Positions 32,531 through 36,710 of a DNA stretch of 36,710 nt are shown in pieces. Each line of letters begins with the position of its first letter. The stretch's first letter is position 1. Position numbers and translations under genes: made by a program. The DNA is from Prevotella sp. (lineage in GTDB: Bacteria > Bacteroidota > Bacteroidia > Bacteroidales > Bacteroidaceae). Under the pieces are notes generated by a model. It was not told where the DNA came from, searched no databases, and saw only the letters and a list, made by a program, of their open reading frames with translations. Location: NCBI GenBank assembly GCA_022788105.1, contig JALEVZ010000024.1, positions 1 to 36,710 on the forward strand, given 5' to 3'.

Positions 32531-33673
32531 TTATTTAACGTTTTGCACTTTTATGACGTCTCGCAGCAGGCGCGTTGCCGCCACGATGTTGGCTTTTGCC
32601 GTCTTTGGCAGCATGGCTTCATGTATAGGTATGGTTGTCGGGCTGACCGCCACTATGCGGTCAAATCCTGCGTCACACAGGGCTTGGCGGTCGCTGACGC
32701 CTCCACTCACGAGCCATGTCTGCGGTCGGCTTGCCGTCCGCTTGCCCATGACGTGTTGCAAGACTCTGTATGGCAGCTTGCCCATGAGGGTTTGAGCGTC
32801 GCTGTGGCCCTCTCCCGTCACCACAATGTCGGCATCTGACAGCAGAGCGTCAAAGTCTGTCGCCTCAAACAGCAGTTCGGCGCCAGGGCGAAACTGTGCG
32901 TTGAAAAACTGTAGAAAGGCGTAGCCCAGTCCGCCAGCTGCTCCAGCTCCAGGACAGTCGCTCCTGTCGTAGGAGAAATGTCGGCTGCACGCCTCGGCAA
33001 AGCGTATGGCTCTCGCCTCCAATGTGTCTACCATAGCGCTGTCAGCACCCTTTTGCGGTGCGAAGACGCGTGCCGCACCATGCTGCCCACAGAGAGGATT
33101 GGTGACGTCTGACGCCAGCACAAAGGTGCTGTCGCGGCGCACTTTCTGCCAGTCGTCGCCCATAGCTTTGAGCATGCCGATGCCGCAGTCGGACGTGGCG
33201 CTGCCTCCAAGCCCCACGATGAAGTGTCTTATGCCGCGGTGGTAGGCGTCCATCACCATTTCGCCCACGCCCCACGACGTGGTGCGCAGAGGGTTGCGCT
33301 GCTCGGGTTCTATCAGAGCCAGGCCAGCGGTCTGCGCTATCTCTATTATAGCGGTCTTGCCTTCGTTCGTACCAGTGGAGCTGTCGGCAGCGGCACCCGC
33401 GCGGTTTGTGTCTACCACTCCGTAGCAGGCGTCTATCCACCGCATCAGACTGTCGTGGGTGCGTAGCGTGACGCGCTCGCCACCTGTCGCTGCGAGGAAG
33501 GCGTCGAGCATGCCTTCTCCGCCGTCACTCATCTCTATGGCGACGGTGTCGAGGTCTGACGGACAACCGTTGTCAGCGTCGTCGTCTCTCAGTCCCGAGG
33601 CTATCGCCTCGTTAACCTCTCTACTTGTGAGACATCCCTTGTAGGAGTCACACGCTATGATAATCTTGTGCAA
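32531..33673 (-). CDS. Glycerate kinase (GarK/GlxK family)
   Basis: The 380-residue protein has the family N-terminus KIIIACDSYKGCLTSREVNE, then AIEMSDGGEGMLDAFLAATG, the glycine-rich GLGGSATSDCGIGM, and SDVTNPLCGQHGAARVFAPQ. It also has CPGAGAAGGLGYAFLQFF and the C-terminal VTGEGHSDAQTLMGKLPYRV. It phosphorylates D-glycerate with ATP, feeding it into lower glycolysis. It follows the exported nuclease gene with 15 bases between them and precedes Nif3. No other glycerate or glyoxylate genes are in the window. Confidence 0.95.
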   Translation of the reverse strand: MHKIIIACDSYKGCLTSREVNEAIASGLRDDDADNGCPSDLDTVAIEMSDGGEGMLDAFLAATGGERVTLRTHDSLMRWIDACYGVVDTNRAGAAADSSTGTNEGKTAIIEIAQTAGLALIEPEQRNPLRTTSWGVGEMVMDAYHRGIRHFIVGLGGSATSDCGIGMLKAMGDDWQKVRRDSTFVLASDVTNPLCGQHGAARVFAPQKGADSAMVDTLEARAIRFAEACSRHFSYDRSDCPGAGAAGGLGYAFLQFFNAQFRPGAELLFEATDFDALLSDADIVVTGEGHSDAQTLMGKLPYRVLQHVMGKRTASRPQTWLVSGGVSDRQALCDAGFDRIVAVSPTTIPIHEAMLPKTAKANIVAATRLLRDVIKVQNVK

Positions 33674-33688
33674 AGCAAAATCGGGGTT

Positions 33689-34576
33689 TTAGTTCCACTC
33701 GTTCAAGTCGCATTTCGCTTCCACCTTCTTCTCTACTTCGTCGGGAAGAGAAGGGAAGAAGTCGAAGCCTGTGATGCGTTCCACCTCGTCGACAGTGTTT
33801 ACATAGTCGCCCATCGGGCGGTTGCCGTCAGTGTTTTTGTATATGAAGCCGATGGCTTTGGGTGTGCCGTCGTTGCATAGCACCACCTTAAAGAAAGCGT
33901 CGGGCACTGCCACCTTGTTGCTACCGATAGTCTTGCGGCGCGACTTTTTATAGAATACTGGACCGCAGACAACGTATAGGCTGCCATGCTGTTTCGCCCA
34001 GCGGCGGCAGGCAAGCTCCATCTCGTTCCAGTCGCCGCGGTTGAGGGTCGGCGCCTGCGGACAGATGTTGGTGAAAAGAAACGACTGGCGCATGGCCTCG
34101 GCGTCAAACTTGTTGTCGCCAGCTGGACACATGTGGCCACGGTCGTAGCCCGACGAGCGGTAGTCGCTGTCTTCGGCGCGTGGCGTAGCCACCTCTTCGT
34201 CGGCAGTGAACTTATAGTCTTTGCGGTTTGCGTCGCCCGTCGTGCGGCTGTCGGTGAGTCGCCATGCCACCCAGTTGGGCTGTCTGGTCTGCGCGTTGTA
34301 TGACACGGTGTAGCCCACACGCTTTAGTATCTGTTCCGTACCATTGACGATAGGGGCAGGCAATTCGAGCCCGTCGCTGACAACAGAATGGGTCGCCTTT
34401 TCCGTCTTGACGGTTTTGGACGTCTTGTTGTCGGTGCTGTTCGAAGAGGCAATGCGCTCTATCTCTTGCGCCGTTTTTACGACTGCGTGTATGCGCTTTT
34501 GTGTGGTGCTGTCACAAGAGAGTGAGGCACATGACATGACCAATATGGCCAGTCCGTAGAGAAAGGTGTTTCCCAT
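33689..34576 (-). CDS. Exported DNA/RNA non-specific endonuclease (NUC1/EndoG family), probable lipoprotein
   Basis: From the ATG at 34576 the protein has 295 residues. It begins MGNTFLYGLAILVMSCASLS followed by Cys, a lipoprotein-type signal with the lipidated cysteine at 16 or 21. The beta-beta-alpha-metal nuclease core follows: GYDRGHMCPAGDN with the catalytic histidine at about 148, FTNICPQAPTLNRGDWNEME with the metal-binding asparagine at about 179, and VVCGPVF. These enzymes cut DNA and RNA of any sequence. An outer-surface nuclease may serve nutrient scavenging or biofilm DNA breakdown. The frame extends to 34609 but without a signal-like N-terminus. Confidence 0.92.
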   Translation of the reverse strand: MGNTFLYGLAILVMSCASLSCDSTTQKRIHAVVKTAQEIERIASSNSTDNKTSKTVKTEKATHSVVSDGLELPAPIVNGTEQILKRVGYTVSYNAQTRQPNWVAWRLTDSRTTGDANRKDYKFTADEEVATPRAEDSDYRSSGYDRGHMCPAGDNKFDAEAMRQSFLFTNICPQAPTLNRGDWNEMELACRRWAKQHGSLYVVCGPVFYKKSRRKTIGSNKVAVPDAFFKVVLCNDGTPKAIGFIYKNTDGNRPMGDYVNTVDEVERITGFDFFPSLPDEVEKKVEAKCDLNEWN

Positions 34577-34645
34577 GGTTTGCTTGTGTGGCTGTTGGGG
34601 TCGGTTCAACGTCTGTATATGTCTATTTCGTGTCTCGACGGAGGT

Positions 34646-35494
34646 CTATTCTGCGTCTTGGTTTTCCTGTTCTGCGTATGGAGAGGCAGCGGTGTCGGGT
34701 TGTGTGCTGACGCTGGTCTTGGCTGCTGCGTCTTGTATAAGCCGTCCGTAGCCGTCCATGGAGTAGCGCGATGCCACGGCAAGGGCTACTGCCACAGAGC
34801 ACATGGAGGCGCAAAACGCTGCTCCGACAAGCACTATCTGCATGGTGACGGCGGTCAGCACACTTGCGCCGGCAAGCAGCATGGCCCACAGTATAAACGG
34901 TGTGGAGGACAGGACAGATGCCGACATGAACGCCAACCAGTGTGTGGCGACGCGCTCAAGAGCACGCTTGCGGAAATAGAACAGTGCCTCGTAGCTTGTC
35001 GCTCCGTTGGCAAGGAAGTAGCTGTACATCTCGTTGTGGTTGCGCAAGCCCATGTAGTAGAACGACAGGGCTTTGGACTCTATTTCGAGTATGGCGCCGC
35101 AGATGAGTCCTGCGACGGGTACAAGCTGTGCCACCGACACTTCTGTGCCGAGCTGCATTACGGCAAACAATAGCCATGAGCCTACTATCACAACAGCCAC
35201 CGCCGCACCTGCCAACACCGGCATGAGTCCGCTACGCAGCGATATATGGGCTTTCGCCACCGTGACGATGGCTGTTGTCGCTATCATGGCAATGCAGAAC
35301 ACGACGCTCAGGATGAGGCTGTCGCAGAGAAACAGTGCGTAGAGCATGCCGCCTAAGACGCCATATTTGACCAGCATCGTAACGACGGCTTTCACCATCT
35401 TGCCTGAGAAGCGCAGGGCGTAGGCTTGAAATAGATAGAGTGGGGCGATAAAGAGCAGTAAGCCAAGCATTACGCCCAAAACTGTTGTTTCCAT
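34646..35494 (-). CDS. ABC transporter permease of the FetB/UPF0014 type
   Basis: The 282-residue membrane protein has about seven spans (for example GVMLGLLLFIAPLYLFQAYA, GLMPVLAGAAVAVVIVGSWL). It carries the FetB-like coupling segment NGATSYEALFYFRKRALERV followed by HWLAFMSASVLSSTPFILWA and LLAGASVLTAVTMQIVLVG. In E. coli FetAB is linked to metal homeostasis; the substrate here is unknown. A hydrophilic tail of about 30 residues ends the protein. The matching ATPase is the gene just upstream, 70 bases away. Confidence 0.75.
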   Translation of the reverse strand: METTVLGVMLGLLLFIAPLYLFQAYALRFSGKMVKAVVTMLVKYGVLGGMLYALFLCDSLILSVVFCIAMIATTAIVTVAKAHISLRSGLMPVLAGAAVAVVIVGSWLLFAVMQLGTEVSVAQLVPVAGLICGAILEIESKALSFYYMGLRNHNEMYSYFLANGATSYEALFYFRKRALERVATHWLAFMSASVLSSTPFILWAMLLAGASVLTAVTMQIVLVGAAFCASMCSVAVALAVASRYSMDGYGRLIQDAAAKTSVSTQPDTAASPYAEQENQDAE

Positions 35495-35564
35495 TTGTGT
35501 TATATTTTTCTATGGTGTGTTTATATCATGTGCTGTGATTTCAAAACTCGATAGACGGTAGTGA

Positions 35565-36188
35565 CTAAAGCATGTACTTTGCGTCGGCTTGCGACTCCAG
35601 CGCCGCGTCTTTGGTGGCGACAAGCACCGCGCTGCCGTTTGTGGCGCTGTCACGAAGCAAGGTGCGCACCGTCTCTGCCTCGTCGGGTGTCAAACCCTCT
35701 GTCGGCTCGTCTGCAATGACGATGTGGCATGGCGCAGTCAGGACAAAAGACAGCATGATGCGTCGTTTCTCGCTGATGGTCAGAGAGGCGAAAGTCTTTG
35801 TCCACAACTGGTCGTCAAGCTGTAGTTTCGCCCACAGGTCGGCAGCTTGCTGTTTTTGTTGCTTTGCGGTCTTAGGCGCACGGGTTACGGACAGTAGCTT
35901 GAAGAGTTCGTCCACGCTCATCCGTTCCGGCACGTCGATGTGTTGGGGGATATACGCCATCTGCGAGCGGAAGTAGTTGGCGGTGGCGGGTTCGAGCAGT
36001 TCGGTGTCTATTGTGACGTATCCGCTGTCAAGCGGCAGCAACCCTGCCATTGCCTTCAGCAGTGTGGTCTTGCCGCTGCCGTTGCCTCCACAGACCGCCG
36101 TCAGCTGTCCGTCACGTGCTGTGAGCGACACCTTGTTAAGAACATCGTGTCCGCATATTGAGAGTATGGCATCTTTTATTTCTATCAT
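35565..36188 (-). CDS. ABC transporter ATPase with degenerate signature and H-loop (FetA-like)
   Basis: The 207-residue protein has Walker A GGNGSGKT (34-41), the Q-loop in YIPQHIDVP, and Walker B HIVIADEPTEGL (155-166) with its catalytic Glu161. The signature that should read LSGGQ is SLTISEKRR (135-143), and the switch histidine expected after strand 6 (VLVATHD) is a lysine (VLVATKD, 188-194). It pairs with the FetB-like permease downstream. Either the pair works with altered chemistry, or the transporter is slow or regulatory. The gene has a long leader containing the 22-bp array at 36341. Confidence 0.88.
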   Translation of the reverse strand: MIEIKDAILSICGHDVLNKVSLTARDGQLTAVCGGNGSGKTTLLKAMAGLLPLDSGYVTIDTELLEPATANYFRSQMAYIPQHIDVPERMSVDELFKLLSVTRAPKTAKQQKQQAADLWAKLQLDDQLWTKTFASLTISEKRRIMLSFVLTAPCHIVIADEPTEGLTPDEAETVRTLLRDSATNGSAVLVATKDAALESQADAKYML

Positions 36189-36340
36189 CTTTTCTAAACT
36201 GTAAATTGACTGTTATAGACTTCTCTGACTCGTTTTGCACGATGACACTTCTTTCGTTGTTTTGCTGACATTTTGCTATGTTTTGTCCAGAATTTCTTAC
36301 ATCAATTCTTAACGTGTGTTAAAAGTTCCGCGATGTTCCC

Positions 36341-36412
36341 ATTAGGCCGTAGTGACGATGTCATTAGGCCGTAGTGGCGACGTCATTAGGCCGTAGTGGC
36401 AAGCCCAAATGG
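36341..36412. repeat. 22-bp tandem array 4 (three units plus edges)
   Basis: Units start at 36341, 36363 and 36385, each opening ATTAGGCCGTAGTG. Units 1 and 2 differ by two transitions (GACGATGTC versus GGCGACGTC); unit 3 diverges at its end. Partial matches flank both sides. It lies about 150-220 bases upstream of the FetA-like ATPase, downstream of a minus-strand -7 box (36525), so it would be transcribed in the leader. The rest of 36189-36340 and 36413-36520 shows no gene. Confidence 0.92.
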
Positions 36413-36524
36413 GTACTATCATTTTGTCAATCGGGCGCAACGGCACAGTCGGGACTACCGGGCGTGTTTTGAAATGTCATGAGTCGGTTCTCCATGTTGC
36501 ATCTGCAGGGCAGCCTATCTTATG

Positions 36525-36532
36525 CAAAGATA
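36525..36532 (-). promoter_or_regulatory. -7 box upstream of the ABC ATPase/permease unit
   Basis: The minus strand reads TATCTTTG, an exact TAnnTTTG match. If used, it gives a leader of about 330 bases that contains the 22-bp array. No clear -33 element. Confidence 0.45.
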
Positions 36533-36564
36533 CAACAATTTATAATAAGCTGTTGTGTTATAAA

Positions 36565-36622
36565 GAAAAAAAGAGGGTGTGTCATAATTGACTATGGTCA
36601 TTTATGGTGCACCCTCCTTTTG
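36565..36622. terminator. Strong two-way hairpin near the right edge
   Basis: GAGGGTG (36573-36579) pairs with CACCCTC (36610-36616). Pairing continues inward through wobble pairs, CATAA/TTATG and TGAC/GTCA to a short loop, an imperfect stem of about 20 base pairs. An A-run precedes it (minus-strand T-run) and CTTTTG follows. It probably terminates a minus-strand gene beyond the right edge. In that direction 36669-36710 could encode the last residues of a protein (...WMAILRQWGTI then stop), but this is too short to trust. Confidence 0.6.
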
Positions 36623-36710
36623 TATATCGTTTAGCGAGAGCAAAACCAAAGTTTTTTATTTATTTTTGTTATATGGTGCCCCATTGTCTTAAAATTGCCA
36701 TCCAGACACT

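Noticed and set aside
36573..36616. Terminal inverted repeat of an insertion sequence (GAGGGTGTGTCA)
   Set aside because: The sequence resembles some IS ends, but its inverted partner lies only about 35 bases away and forms a hairpin flanked by A- and T-runs, which suits a terminator better.

Overview
The window looks like chromosomal DNA of a Prevotella-type member of the Bacteroidales. Three things point there: many exact or near-exact TAnnTTTG promoter boxes (the Bacteroidota -7 element, some with a TTTG/TTG about 20 bases upstream), a primary sigma factor of only 290 residues without region 1.1, and typical Bacteroidota neighbours such as Nif3 next to a coiled-coil zinc-ribbon protein, an OmpH/Skp lipoprotein, a Lipocalin_3-like lipoprotein and a PurF-like protein starting MGGIFG. 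No rRNA, tRNA, CRISPR array or complete insertion sequence was seen. Layout, left to right: 1-2060 is an AT-richer accessory edge with the tail of an unknown gene, a class II Fic protein and the remnant of an XRE-type regulator. 2064-4331 (minus) holds an ADP-ribosylglycohydrolase, a small membrane protein and rpoD. 4487-9233 (minus) is a tight operon: two Tat-exported Gfo/Idh/MocA oxidoreductases, a small membrane protein, a DUF1080 hydrolase and an ApbE flavin transferase. Its core matches the 3-keto-glycoside cleavage pathway. 9548-12262 is valS and 12407-13084 a free-standing kinase-like protein of the polyvalent-protein type. The plus strand then carries mazG, a lipocalin-like lipoprotein and rnz (13687-16125). 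It continues with an envelope operon (16293-20356): a tiny secreted sorting-domain-like protein, an L,D-transpeptidase lipoprotein, an ECF sigma factor, its putative membrane anti-sigma partner, a Spy/CpxP-like protein and truA. An EamA transporter and dapA follow. pepD (minus) is divergent from a small membrane protein, an OmpH lipoprotein, nth and a shortened comEC (plus). 27779-29039 (minus) has an ABC ATPase and a GNAT enzyme, and 29247-30683 (plus) the PurF-like protein. 30820-36188 (minus) runs from an ABC ATPase/permease pair through an exported nuclease, glycerate kinase and Nif3 to the zinc-ribbon protein. Genes are closely packed. Several junctions use a GTGA or ATGA overlap (5329, 7944, 16610, 18157, 19622), implying translational coupling. 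The most unusual signal is structural: five intergenic or gene-edge tandem arrays (13293, 25346, 26108, 28523, 36341) have unrelated unit sequences but the same 22-bp period, and their units differ mostly by transitions. Other items of interest are the 3-keto-glycoside-like operon with a cysteine-rich hydrolase leader and a signal-less ApbE, a PurF homologue without its nucleophilic cysteine, and an ABC ATPase that has lost its signature and switch histidine. A 28-bp promoter segment is also shared by valS and the kinase-like gene. All family assignments come from reading the translations; no database search was run.
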